From: Myrmaecium sp. VS I D KN 1
Taxonomy: Eukaryota; Ascomycota; Dothideomycetes; Valsariales; Valsariaceae
Assembly (NCBI GenBank): GCA_019775845.1
Contig: JADQAV010000032.1
Location: 62,001-126,000, forward strand
Reading direction: 5' to 3'
Length of the DNA stretch: 64,000 nt
Shown: one piece after another, positions 31,548 to 42,200 of the stretch
Layout of the letters: each line of letters opens with the position of its first letter
Numbering within the stretch: the first letter of the stretch is position 1
Notes under the pieces: generated by a model
What the model was told of the DNA's origin: nothing
Databases searched by the model: none
What the model saw: the letters and a program-made list of their open reading frames with translations, nothing else
Made by a program: the position numbers and the translations under genes

Positions 31548-33213
31548 TCAAATCCTCGGACTCCTCCTCCCAGACATCGTCCGAAAATGATGGCGCTCAA
31601 TCGCGGGGGTGGTGGGGCGGGACGTCGAGACGCCGCCGGCCGAGGGGCCCAGCAGCGGCGTGTTCGCCCGGGACGCCACCTGCTCCATGTCGAAGTAGGC
31701 CGACGGCTGGTCGCCGCCCGCCGCCGCCGCCGACTTCTCGTACGGCGCGATCCGGATTGGTGGCGGGCGGAGTCGGTCCTGGCTGCTGTAGAGGTACGTG
31801 GCGAGCAGCACGACGGCGGTGCCGAGGATGTACTGTGTGATGGATCGAGGTTAGTTCGATACGATCAAGGTTAGGAAAGCAGGGCAGGGAGTGGTGACGC
31901 ACGCTCACGCCGATCTGCAAGTCGAAGAAGAAGACGCTCGCCATGAAACTCAGCACGATGCTGATGCTCGTCGCAAAGTTCTTCGCGATGTTATCCGCGT
32001 AGTTGACCACCAGCGCCACGATGACGCCGCCCAGCGCTTGGAACGTGATGGCGGTCCACACCACCCAGTTGTATCCCACGAAGAAGCCGTGCTTGGCGAT
32101 GTCCTCACCGTCCTTGAAGATCACCCCCAGGAACAACGCCGGGAAGAGGGAGTAGAACGAGAGCTGGACGTTGCGGATCCACACCGACGTGTTGGACTTC
32201 GCATCCTTCAGCACCTTCTCAAAGTACACCCCCGCCAGCCCGGACAGCACGCAGGCCACCAGGACGGCCAGCAGCCCAATCGAGGCATTCAGTTGCAACG
32301 TCGGATTCTGCGCCGCCACATCCTCCTCAATCCCCTCGTACGTCGCCGAGCGCTTGGTGAACGAGCGCTTGGTCAGCTCCTGCGCGGCCACGCTTCCCAG
32401 GTCCCGCAGCTCCTGGATCGATCGCGGCATGAAGAAGGCCTGCGAATCCTTCAGCGGTTCCAGCGGCGCCACCGCCTCGTCGCCCTGTTGGGGAAGCTGC
32501 ACGATCGCCACGCCGACCATGAGCAGGAGCAGCGAAAGCCACTTGCGGGTAGAGAGCGAGCGGCCCAGGAGCATCACGCTGAACAGCGCCGTCGTGAGGA
32601 TCTTCAGCTGATACGTGACCTGGAACGTGGCTGCATCCAGGTTACTGACCGCCACGTATTGCAGGGTGTTCTGGAGAGTGTACAGCATAGCCGGGATCGC
32701 AAGCTTCCAGCTGTCGCCGGTGAAGACGGCGGTCGAGAGGGTGGTGAAGAGGGTGGTGGCGGGCGTGGAGGCGGGCAGGGTGCTGGAGAGGTCGTACAGG
32801 GCCATGGAGAGCGAGAGGGCGAGCTTGAGCACCTCGTTCAGGAAGACGGCGGTGGAGGTGAAGTAGCGCTGGCCCCCGACCGGCGGCATCACGCGCGAGT
32901 AATGCATGATCTATGAAAAGCCCTCCGTCAGCGCTGTTTTTTTTTTTTCTTTTTTTTTTCTCTCCCACGTATCCATGTCTCTGTTGTAGGGCGCGCCGTA
33001 TGCCCGGGGACGGTGAGGGCAAATCGCGAGGAGGAAGGACGAACCAATATCAGCGCGGAATTCTGGACGGTGAGCTAGATGCGAGAACAATCATGTCAGC
33101 ACGGAAACAATCGCGATAGATGTCTGGAGAAATTCACCCACCGTCGCTAGGGATATATGTTTGAGGGGAATCCCGCCCCAAGAGGCCTTCCGGCGCGTCG
33201 AATCGAACGCCAT
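31548..33213 (-). CDS. UDP-galactose-type nucleotide-sugar transporter (SLC35A)
   Basis: Four exons on the minus strand give 1389 nt and 462 aa, and all junctions are phase 0: 33213-33142 (24 codons), 33045-33074 (a 10-codon microexon, LTVQNSALIL), 32910-31909 and 31832-31548. The start MAFDSTRRKASWGGIPLKHI and the joined LTVQNSALILIMHYSRVMP match the first helix of SLC35A transporters. Further hallmarks are YVAVSNLDAATFQVTYQLKI, GLAGVYFEKVLK and NYADNIAKNFATSISIVLSF. About ten membrane helices are expected, placing it in the Golgi membrane. The loop between helices 4 and 5 has an insert of about 45 residues, and the C-terminal tail of about 75 residues is Ser/Pro/Arg-rich. The family exchanges UDP-galactose (or UDP-GlcNAc) for UMP; the exact sugar is not certain from sequence. 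Confidence 0.93.
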
Positions 33214-34069
33214 GGATGAGATGCTCGTCCACCTGAGCCCTGGGCAGGTAAGAAATGAAGGCCGGCGACTCCGACGGGTTACAGTCGCGTCGTGACAGGC
33301 AGGATGTCAGACACGAGACGGTGGGTTTGTAATATAGATGGATGGATGGATAATGAGGATAGATAAGTAGGTAGGGTCGTCCGTCGGTCGAGAAGGAGAT
33401 CAAGCGGGCTCTATCTAGTCCGGTCACCGAGTTTCAGCTACCGCTTCAGATGCAGCGTGCAGCCACCACCACCAAAAGAGCGATGAAGGCGATGGGATGG
33501 GGGGGAGGAGAAAAGGAGTGTGACGCGTGAGGGTTTGGTTGTGAGGAAGAGAGAGTAGGTAGGAGAAAGAGAGGAAGATGGGTGCTAATGGTGTCGCAGG
33601 TGAGTGGTAGGTCGCCCTCTACGTAATAGACTAGCCCATCCAATTGGAAAACAAACCCTGGGAACCCTGAAATACTCATAAAATCCGGGGGATCCTTATA
33701 TACAGTATCATCAAGTCCACATCCAACATCCATCCACATACATACATACCTATTTGCTGAATTCTTTTCTTTTCACATAATTCACACCTATCGCCTTCAC
33801 AACATGAATTTCTAGTATAGAAACTGACGAGGATATCCAAGCTCACGCCGAAACCTCACCGCAAACCCACCAACCGCCCCATGCGCCCGCGCGCGCGTAA
33901 TCGGTCCCCACCTCAGCGTCTGACGGGTGGATCGAGCTTCATCATGAGCGTCAAGTCAAGTCAATTCAAGCTATAGATAACTTCCATATAAAGAAGTAAA
34001 ACAACGAAGAAGAAGAAAAGGAAGAAGAAAAGGCCTCGAAAACAAAGAGGCAGACAAACCACCCCAACT
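33214..34069. other. Intergenic between transporter and membrane protein
   Basis: About 850 bases form the transporter promoter (minus strand) and the 3' end region of the next minus-strand gene. A GATG/GGAT-type repeat lies near 33340-33352. No gene is seen. Confidence 0.5.
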
Positions 34070-35689
34070 CTACAGCCCCCCCTCCCACAACTCCTCCTGA
34101 CTCCTCACCAACTCCACCTCCCTCCCCCCACCGCCCTCTCGCCTCCTCCTCCTCCTCTCCTCCCTCTCCAACGCCTTGCGCTCCTTCCTCCCCACCAGGA
34201 ACCCCGGCGTCACCGGCGTGACGGGCGTGAACGGCATGTACGGCGAGTACGGGGTGCGTGGCACTCCCGTTCTCGGCGTCGTTCCGCCTTGGAGCAAATC
34301 CGCCCGTCGCTCGACGTACGTCGTTTTCAGGTTGGTTGTTGGGGAGGCGGGGATGTGTTGGTGCTGCTGCTGCGAAAGGGCGCGGAAGGGGAGGGTGGAG
34401 GAGGTGGCAGGCCCGTTGCTGGCGGGGGCAGGGCTGGAGGTGCCCGCGGGGACGTGGCCGGTGTTGATGGTGAGGGATGCGGGGGCGGTACGGTGGGGCG
34501 CGGGACGCGGGAGAGGCAGCGGACGGGGCTCGTCGAGGTTTTCGTAGGCGTAGGGGTCGTTGGTGTCGGCGCCAGAACGCCCCGCCGAGTGGTGGACGGG
34601 CGAGGTCGCTTGGGATGGCGGCGAGGGCGGCGGCGGAGGGTTGTAGAATCGTGGCGAGAGGGGCACGCGGGCCTCTTCGTCGTCGTCGCCTTGGTCGGCG
34701 GCTGGGTATCTGAGCGGGGCGGAGATGCGGAGACCGCGGACGCCGCTGCGGCGGGATTTCTTGCCGCCGCTTGAGGAGCCGAAGGAGGGGTTGCGGCTGT
34801 GTTTGGTGAGGAGGCTGCGTGGGCTGGTTGGTGCCTTGACTGGGCTGCTTGGGGCGGATGGGAGGGCGGCGTGGTATGGGGGTTGGTGTCGCGGCGGCGC
34901 GAGCGGGCTGCTAGGAGGATAGATCGCCCGGACGGGACTCCGTGGGCTGGCGGCGTACATGGAATCGGACGCGGGCTCCAGTCGTGCGCCCATGCCCGTC
35001 GTGGTCATGATGTTCCCCGGTCGTCGGTCGAAGGACTTCTTCTTGGGGAGGATGGGACGCTCTTTCCCGCTGCTCTCTGGCCGGGAGTGCTCGTGCTCGT
35101 CCGCTTCATCTATCACCTTAGCTCGGTTCCGTTTCGCATCCTCCTCCATGACCGCGGCATACAGCCGCTCCATCTCCCGCTGCCGCTGCTCCTTATCCAG
35201 CTCAAGGACAGCCTGGTCGAACGAAGAGATGCTCAGGCCGCCCGGACTTCCATAATCAACCGGGCTCGTCGGCTGGCTGCCATGACGCGTCGCGCCCGTC
35301 CGCAGGCTGGACGTGCTCTTCTTGAGCTTGCACGCGAACCACTGACGGCTGGCGGAGATGGGCGAGACGGGCGAGGGGTCGAAGACGTGGTGGGTTTGCT
35401 TTACCATCTCGATGTCCATGGGCGAGAGCGCGCCCTCGTTCTGCCGACGCAGCCGGCGGCCGATGGTGAGCAGCAGGATGCCAAAGGCCAGCACGGTGAG
35501 GATGTAGGCGCCGACGATGCCGCAGATCTGGGCGGGGAGGAGCGATCGGTCGCGAGAGGCGTGCGCGGACAGCGGCGGGCCTTCGTCTGGCGGAGGAGCG
35601 GGGGCGTTGTCGATGAGGCCGGGCACGGCGGCGACGGACGCGGTGAGGAAGGAGAGGGTGAGGAGCGGAGTGAGACGGATGGGCATCAT
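34070..35689 (-). CDS. Single-pass membrane protein with long disordered tail
   Basis: This is an intronless frame of 539 codons. Residues 1-21 are a signal peptide (MMPIRLTPLLTLSFLTASVA) with likely cleavage near 21. A short Pro-rich outer segment follows, then one membrane helix at about 55-77 (ICGIVGAYILTVLAFGILLL) followed by RRLRR as stop-transfer signal. The remaining 460 residues are predicted cytoplasmic and mostly disordered. They contain many SP/TP sites and a helical EKEQRQREMERLYAAVMEED segment at about 165-185. A repeated TPVTPVTP block and a basic RRRRREGGGGRE end follow. The layout resembles type I sensor- or scaffold-like proteins of filamentous fungi, but I cannot name a family. 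Many possible phosphorylation sites suggest control by kinases (inference). Confidence 0.8.
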   Translation of the reverse strand: MMPIRLTPLLTLSFLTASVAAVPGLIDNAPAPPPDEGPPLSAHASRDRSLLPAQICGIVGAYILTVLAFGILLLTIGRRLRRQNEGALSPMDIEMVKQTHHVFDPSPVSPISASRQWFACKLKKSTSSLRTGATRHGSQPTSPVDYGSPGGLSISSFDQAVLELDKEQRQREMERLYAAVMEEDAKRNRAKVIDEADEHEHSRPESSGKERPILPKKKSFDRRPGNIMTTTGMGARLEPASDSMYAASPRSPVRAIYPPSSPLAPPRHQPPYHAALPSAPSSPVKAPTSPRSLLTKHSRNPSFGSSSGGKKSRRSGVRGLRISAPLRYPAADQGDDDEEARVPLSPRFYNPPPPPSPPSQATSPVHHSAGRSGADTNDPYAYENLDEPRPLPLPRPAPHRTAPASLTINTGHVPAGTSSPAPASNGPATSSTLPFRALSQQQHQHIPASPTTNLKTTYVERRADLLQGGTTPRTGVPRTPYSPYMPFTPVTPVTPGFLVGRKERKALEREERRRRRREGGGGREVELVRSQEELWEGGL

Positions 35690-36848
35690 CTTTGTATCGC
35701 CGTCGTTGGGCGTGAGGGATGCGGATGATGCGACGGTGAGGGAGGCCGGAGAGACATGTGCTGCGGATGATCAGCAACAGCAGCAGCAGCAGTCAGAGCC
35801 ATCCTGGGTGGTGTCGGTGTCCCCCCGTCCTCTTCTATACGGTATGCAGGCCGCATCTCGACGGCCGCTCAGCTTCGACAGTGGCCGGATGGCTCGAAGG
35901 TGGTGAGCCAGTGATGGTGGAGGATGGCGATGGGACGTTCTGATTGGCGACTGGCCCTGGGGGAGGTGCTGTCGGTGCGTCCTGTTTTAGCGCCCGGCGG
36001 CAAGGCGGGAAACAGGAAACATGTTGACGGGCAGCAATTGGCTGGCCGTGAGGGTGACTTTCTTATGTAAAAAGGGGATTATGCATGGGATGAACCGTCA
36101 CCTCCAGTGTTCATTCCCATCGGGTGCAAACCTGCATCCTTCAGAAAATGCCTGATGTGATGCGACGTGATGCCTTGTCGGCACTGCGAACGAACTGCCG
36201 TCACCATCATCAACTCCATCACCCTCCCCTTTCCCTTCAAGTGCCGAACCTACAACGGGGGGTTCATCGGAAAGCAACAGCCTGACTAGTACATTTCACT
36301 GACAGAGGGGCGAGGCGAAAAAGCGAAAAAGCGAAAACCCCGACAGCCTTGTCACGTTTTAGCCTCGCTCTCTAAGCGCCCGGGCGGGGATGGAGCGGGG
36401 CGGACCAATCAGAGCTGAAGGTGATCTACCTACATACCAATATCAACCTTTCTATTACACTACACCATCGTGAACCCTTCGTGATGGGGATGGGGATGGT
36501 GATGGTGATGGTTAATGCGATGGCTGCGTCAAGGAGCGGGCATCTCGCCTCCTGTTCATGCTCGTATCATATCCGGTAGTGAATTGATCTGAGAGTGATG
36601 AGTAGGCACAGCTGCGGTCAGAGTAGAGAGGATGAAGAGAAAAAAAGCAAATGTGCTTTTGGGATGTGTACTGATGGCTACTCCATACTTAGTCATTTTT
36701 TCCAAGTAAAATGAGGAAGTAGACGAAGAAGCTATTTTAATATGCCGGATCTAATAAATCATTCCCATCATTCACCCGAGATTCACTTCCACCCATTCAC
36801 ACAGCAGCACCACCACCAGAACCATCATCATCATCAACCGACTCCCCT
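35690..36848. other. Intergenic
   Basis: About 1.2 kb contains the promoter of the membrane protein (minus strand), with a (CAG)n stretch near 35777-35791 in its leader. Further right it is AT-richer sequence with GATGGGGATG repeats near 36483-36510. No gene is supported. Confidence 0.5.
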
Positions 36849-38310
36849 TCATCCACCACCCGCACCCTCCCCCTCCCCCTCCCCCTCTCCCCTTCCCAAC
36901 CCACTCCACACCCCCTTCCACAACCAAAACCAACCCCCCCACCTCCCATCGCCCCACGACCCCACCATCCCCCACGGCGTCATCACGCCCACATAATCCC
37001 ACACCACCGCATGCGCATACCGCTTCCGCATCACCACCCAGCCAGTCCCACGCTCCAGCTCGCCCGTAAACGTGAACCCATCCAGATCATCCATGCCCGC
37101 GGCGAAGAGGTGGAGGAGGCGGGGGCGGGGGGCAGGGCCAACCCCAGAGCCAACCCCAACCCCAGCCCCAGCCCCAGCCTCGACTTCGGGCTCGGCTTCG
37201 CCTTCGCCCTCCTCGGCAACCTCCTGCACCTCAAACCGCACGCCATGCATCGGGTGATCAAATTGCAAGCGCGTCCGACCATCCGGTTCATCGCGGGTGT
37301 AGCAGTAAAACCCGACCCACTCGCCCTCTTCCAAGAACGCCGGGGCGGTCATGCGGGGCAGGTGCGCGAGGGCGAGTGCCGCGCCGCGTTGACGGGCCGT
37401 CTGACCCGCGCGCTCCTCCGCGGTCGGGAACGGCGGGGGGAGCCGGGCGAGAGGGGTGGCGGCGGCGGCGGTGGGCGGGCGCAGCGCGGATGCGGGGAGC
37501 GAGGGCGTTTGGCGGAGGCTGGGGATTTGGTTGTGCTGCTGGGCGTGCCGGAGCTCGGTGGCGAAGACGGAGACGATGCGGTTGGCGTCTTCGTGTTTGG
37601 AGATGAGGAGGGCGGGGCCGGAGGGCCCGCGGAGGTCGCGCAGCTCGGAGGGCTGGAGGAAGGGGTTTTGGAAGGCGTCGGTGTGGCCGTTGACGGTGAG
37701 GAGCGGGGAGAGGGGGGAGGAGTCGGGGATTGTGTTTGCTGCCGGACCTCGCGGTGGTTGCGGCTGGGAGAGGATGGCGGCCACGAGGACGAAGCTGATC
37801 ATTAGATCTGCTTCCCGTGAACACGCCTCGTTCCAGCCGTAGCGGGTCAGGATGTGCTGCGTGTATAGCGGGAGCATAGGGTCTGAGGTGGTGCGGCGTT
37901 AGCAGTTGCGCTCCATGTCGACGTCTACTGTGCTGCTTACGCCGTGTGACAACCAACTGAAGCGCCCACTCCTCAAACCGTCCCGTGAGCTTCTCCGCGC
38001 TCACCTCGTCAGGTAATAACCCGACATCTCGCGCCGCGCAGCTCGACGCCATCGCGTACCGCGCCCAGTGGGAGACCGGCATGTCAGCCGGAAGCTCTTC
38101 CGTCCGCCATCGCCGGCAGTCGAAATCCGGTCCGTTGCTGTCGGCGTCGATGATTGCTCTAAACACGGCGCGGTCGTAGCATGCGGCGCGGATGGTCCGG
38201 TTGACGGCGAGCAGGGCTACGGCGGACGCGCAAGGTCCGGAGGAGGCGATCTTTTGGAGAAGCTCTACGGGTAGGGTGTCCAGGGAGGCGCGGGTGCGTG
38301 TGCGTGCCAT
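36849..38310 (-). CDS. F-box domain protein
   Basis: Two exons on the minus strand, 38310-37941 and 37882-36849, give 1404 nt and 467 aa. The intron is 58 nt with a CTAAC branch site, and the phase 1 junction reads VVTRHPMLPLYTQHIL. The N-terminus (LDTLPVELLQKIASSGP through VNRTIRAACYDRAVF) fits an F-box, which would bind Skp1 in an SCF ubiquitin ligase. The middle resembles fungal F-box proteins with no known repeat. The C-terminal part (WVGFYCYTRDEPDGRTRLQF, then FTFTGELE and MRKRYAHAVVWDYVGVMTPW) is a globular beta-rich region that may be the substrate module. A Glu/Gly/Ala/Val run at about 360-385 and the Gly/Glu-rich tail are repeat-driven. The target is unknown. Confidence 0.8.
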
Positions 38311-38744
38311 TGCGGTTGGTCGTCCTGGGTCTAGTCAACCCTTTTTGGACTTGGTTCGAGGTCGGATGTGAGAGTCCTTCAGGCACCAGCCAGCTGTCTC
38401 TCTGTCAGCATTGCGAGGCGGTGCGACGACGACCCGAAGGACAGTGAGCGGCCGGGGTAATGCAGGCGCCTTTTTATATTGCTTTCGCAACCGGCAAGGT
38501 GCCCGAGTGTCTCCCAAAGACTCCTGCTCTTCTGTAGCCTAGCCCTTGTTCGGAAATCGACGAGAAGAAAGGAAAGCGTCGCGGTTCGCTTGAGGGTTGA
38601 TGCACTGTAGGCAGCTTTGGGTAGGCTGCAGCCTGCTCAGGACAAGTCATCTAGATCGTTCTCAGATCATGTTACTTTCTCAACATATAAGAAAAATAAT
38701 TTCACAGAATAACATCTCCCATCAATGTGGGTCGAACATCTCAT
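38311..38744. other. Spacer between F-box gene and tRNA-Thr
   Basis: About 430 bases, with the F-box gene promoter on the left and tRNA upstream sequence on the right. Nothing else is seen. Confidence 0.45.
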
Positions 38745-38816
38745 GCTCCAATGGCCCAGGGGTAAGGCGTCGCACTCGTAATGCGAAGATCCGCGGTTCA
38801 AATCCGCGTTGGAGCA
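38745..38816 (+). tRNA. tRNA-Thr (anticodon CGT)
   Basis: This is an intronless 72-nt gene. The acceptor GCTCCAA pairs with TTGGAGC perfectly, the D arm is GCCCAGGGGTAAGGC, and the anticodon stem TCGCA/TGCGA encloses CTCGTAA. The T arm is CGCGG TTCAAAT CCGCG and the discriminator is A. The anticodon CGT decodes ACG. A T4 and a T5 run follow as Pol III terminator. Confidence 0.97.
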
Positions 38817-39271
38817 TTTTCTTTTTAACTTTTTGTTCTCGTACCCCAACCTCATCCGTTTCGAGCATGCTTCTCTGTACATGCTCGTGGACTTTTCTTA
38901 AGCCCTTTTTTTTTGCATTTACCAAGCTTTTGAAAAGAATATACCGGAAACAACCGTTAAGCGTATGCGCAGCAAGATGCGAGAAGGCGTAGTGGTAGTG
39001 GTAAGAGTAGATAGACAGATGGATAGATGAAACACGAGTCATAACTCCCAAAACTAACAAACTCGAAAGGTATTCGAAAAAAAGCAAAGAAAAAAAAAAG
39101 TGGAAATCTCAATAAGGAACAACACAAGACGACAGAAATCCCATCCCCCCATCTCCCAAATGCCAACCTAGAAACTCCTTCTCTCCCACAGTCCTGAATA
39201 AAAAGCACCCACCACCAAAGGAAAAAATGAAACAAAGCTCCTCCCAAACCCCCTACAAATCCACACAAACC
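38817..39271. other. Spacer after tRNA-Thr
   Basis: It includes the tRNA terminator and AT-rich sequence that is probably the 3' UTR of the large minus-strand gene. No gene is seen. Confidence 0.45.
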
Positions 39272-42200
39272 TCACATCTTCCGCAACCCCGCCCGTCGCC
39301 GCGGCAGACCCGCCGGGGCCGGCGCCGGAGCCGCACCAACCCCCCCACCAACACCAGCTCCAACACCGGTCAACGACCCCGGCGGCGGCAACCCCGACTT
39401 CTTCTGCTTCTTCAACCCCACAGCACCCGCCGCAGCAGCAGCAGCAACGGTAGCAGCGGGGTTAGACTTATTCTCCTTCCCCTCTCCCGCAGCAGGAGCA
39501 GCAGCAGTGGGAGTCGGAATCTTCACCTTCCTCGGAGTCTGCAGGCGAGATTTACGCTCTTTCTCGACGGCGGCCGGGGGCGGTGCGGCTCCCGCTGCCG
39601 CTGACGGAGCGGCGGCAGCAGCAGCAGGTGGTGGAGGGATGTGAGACTCCCCCCCTCCTGCTGCGGCGGCGAGGGTCTCCTTCTCCTTAGCAGCAGCAGC
39701 AGCAGCTTTCCGCGCGCGCACCGTACCTTTCGGTTTCACGCCGAGGGCGAGGGTGGGTATACTGGCCGCCGCCGCCGTCGCCTCTTTCCTCCCCTTCTTC
39801 TTGTCCTCCTTCTCCTTCTCCTGCGCCTCGAGCCGCTCGGCCTGCACTTCGGCGGGGAGGAGAATTGTCGGTCCCGATACCGACGCCGACGCTGACGCCG
39901 GGGTCGGCAGCAGCGAGGACGGAGTGGTGCTGGTGCTGGTGCTGGCGCCGAGCCCCTTTCCCGGCGTACCGTTCGCGGCGCCGAGGCCCTTGACTCTTTT
40001 CGCGCGCGGGGTCGCCGAAGCGGACGATGCGCCTCCGCCACGCTTCTCCTTCTCCTTCTTCTTCCCCGCCACCGCCGCGGGTGTCGGGATGCCCGACGCG
40101 CTCACAGTAGCGGCGGCCTCACCCAAGCCAGCCGTCACCGCAACGACATCAGCCGTCGTCGTCGTCGTCTTCCCCGCCGTCGGCTGGAAATAAACCAACG
40201 TCTCATCCCAGCGCACGCCCTTGACGCCGTCCGCGGGCACCGCCCAAGTCGCACAGCTCGGGTCCTTTTCCGCGAACGTGCGGTCCTTTTCTTCGACCTG
40301 CTCGTCCTCCTCCCCATCCCTGCCTTTGGCCTTCGGCCGCGGCACCCCGGTGCTCAGCCCCTCGGCCGCGAGCTGCAGCAGCCGCAGCGTGACGGCGGCG
40401 CCCTTGTTGCGCTTGGTATTGGTGCGCGTGAGCAGGGCGAGCGCCTGCGCCTCCGTCTTCTTGAGCACGATCGGCTCCGTGCCGTCGGCGCGGCGCATGG
40501 CGATCTTGTTTGGCGTCGGGAGGGCCGAGGGGGGAGGGATGCGCGAGGTTTTGGTGCGGGTGCTGCGGCGGGAGGCGGCGGCGGCGGGTTTTTTGCCGTT
40601 GTTGCTGCTGTTGCTGCTGCTGGACGCCGGAGGTTCTTCCGACGCGGCGGCGCTCGTTCCGGGCTCGGTTTCTGAAGGGCCTGTGGGTGGAGGGCTGAGC
40701 TGCATTGTGGTGTCCAGGTCGAGAGGTGGCTTGTCGGCCGCGCCATCGGTCATGACTGGGCTCAGGGATGGGGAAGAGGGGGAATTCGGGTCTTTATCTC
40801 CCAGCGCTTTGCGTGGAGAGGCAAGGGCTTGCCTCACGGCGTCCGAATCGCGGCGATGTGAAAGGGAGCTGCGTTTCGCGATCGAAGCGGCTTTTTGGGC
40901 CTTGTTCTTGGCGGCCCGGTTGAGGAATTCTTTCAAGATGGCGGTGTCATCGTCCAAATGCCACGTCGGTTCTTCTGCTGTTGATTGAGGGACCTCGATA
41001 TCAGTCGATGCTTCGTTCGAAGACTGGCTGGAGAAGGAGTTCGGAAGGGTCAGGCCGTCTGTGATGGAGGATGTCGTGGTGTCCTCTTCCGTATGAGAAG
41101 TTTGGCTTGCAGTGGATGGCTCAGGACCGTCTGTGACGGTCTCTTGTGAAGAGGCTGACTGGAATGCCTCCTCCAGTTCTGCCCCCGAAGCGCTTCCCTG
41201 TGAAGGATCATGGCTGTCCATAGCTGAGTCCAAGGTGAGATCCGTAATGCTGTGATCTTGACTTCCATCCGACGAGTGCTCCAAGGCAGTACTGTCGGTT
41301 TGCTGGACCGCTGCTTCGGAGTCCAGATGCTCTTGGTCCTCACTACCGTGCATGACGCTGGTCTCTGTATCACCGTCTTTTTGGTCCTCCCATTCTTCCT
41401 CCTCAGCTGCAGCGTCAACTGCGGGAAGCGTAGGGTACAGGGAACTCCCAGTAGCCTCATGATCTGGACTTGTCTGGTCTCCTTCGACAACAGCATGCTG
41501 TTTAACCGCCGGACTTGCCTCTCCAGCAGACGCCGTAGTTTCCTCACCTGCACTCCCCTCAGCGGGCAGCTGTGGGTACGAAACATCCCCAACGTGCGAT
41601 CTCTCCACCTCTTCATCCTCCTCCATCTCCTCCACCCCCTCCATCCCATGCCTCACCGCCTCTTCCTCCACCGGCACCATCGTCGTCGTCACAGCACGCT
41701 TCCCTACAACAGAATAAACAGTCAGCCCAAGAATCTTCATCTCAAATCTCCGGCGGCGGCTGCGTCTCCGTCCACGCGGCGAATCACTGCGGGGATCAGG
41801 AAACCTACTCCGCCTCTCCCCATCCCCATCCTGCTCCTCCTCCTCCGTTGCCCACACCGTCGGCTCCTCCTCCCGCACATCCCGCGACAAACTCGGCATC
41901 AGCCGCATCCGCTTCGCCGGCCTGCCCTTCCTTTCCTCTTTCCGCAACGAAAGAAGCTCCGGCGGCGCCGCCACCGCCGCCTTGTGCGACGTGCCCACGC
42001 GCCGCCACACCTTCTTGAGCCGCCGCCCGCCTTCGACGTCCTTCTTGCGCGGGCTCTCGGGCTGGCGCTCCCATGCTTTGCGCGTGCGGGGCCGCGGTTG
42101 CGCGGGCGCAAGGAAGGCGGCTTCGCTGCCGTCCCAGCTGAGTTGTGTTGTTGACTTCTTTCGCGGTGAGGAGGCCTTGCGCGGCGATTTGCGTGGGGAT

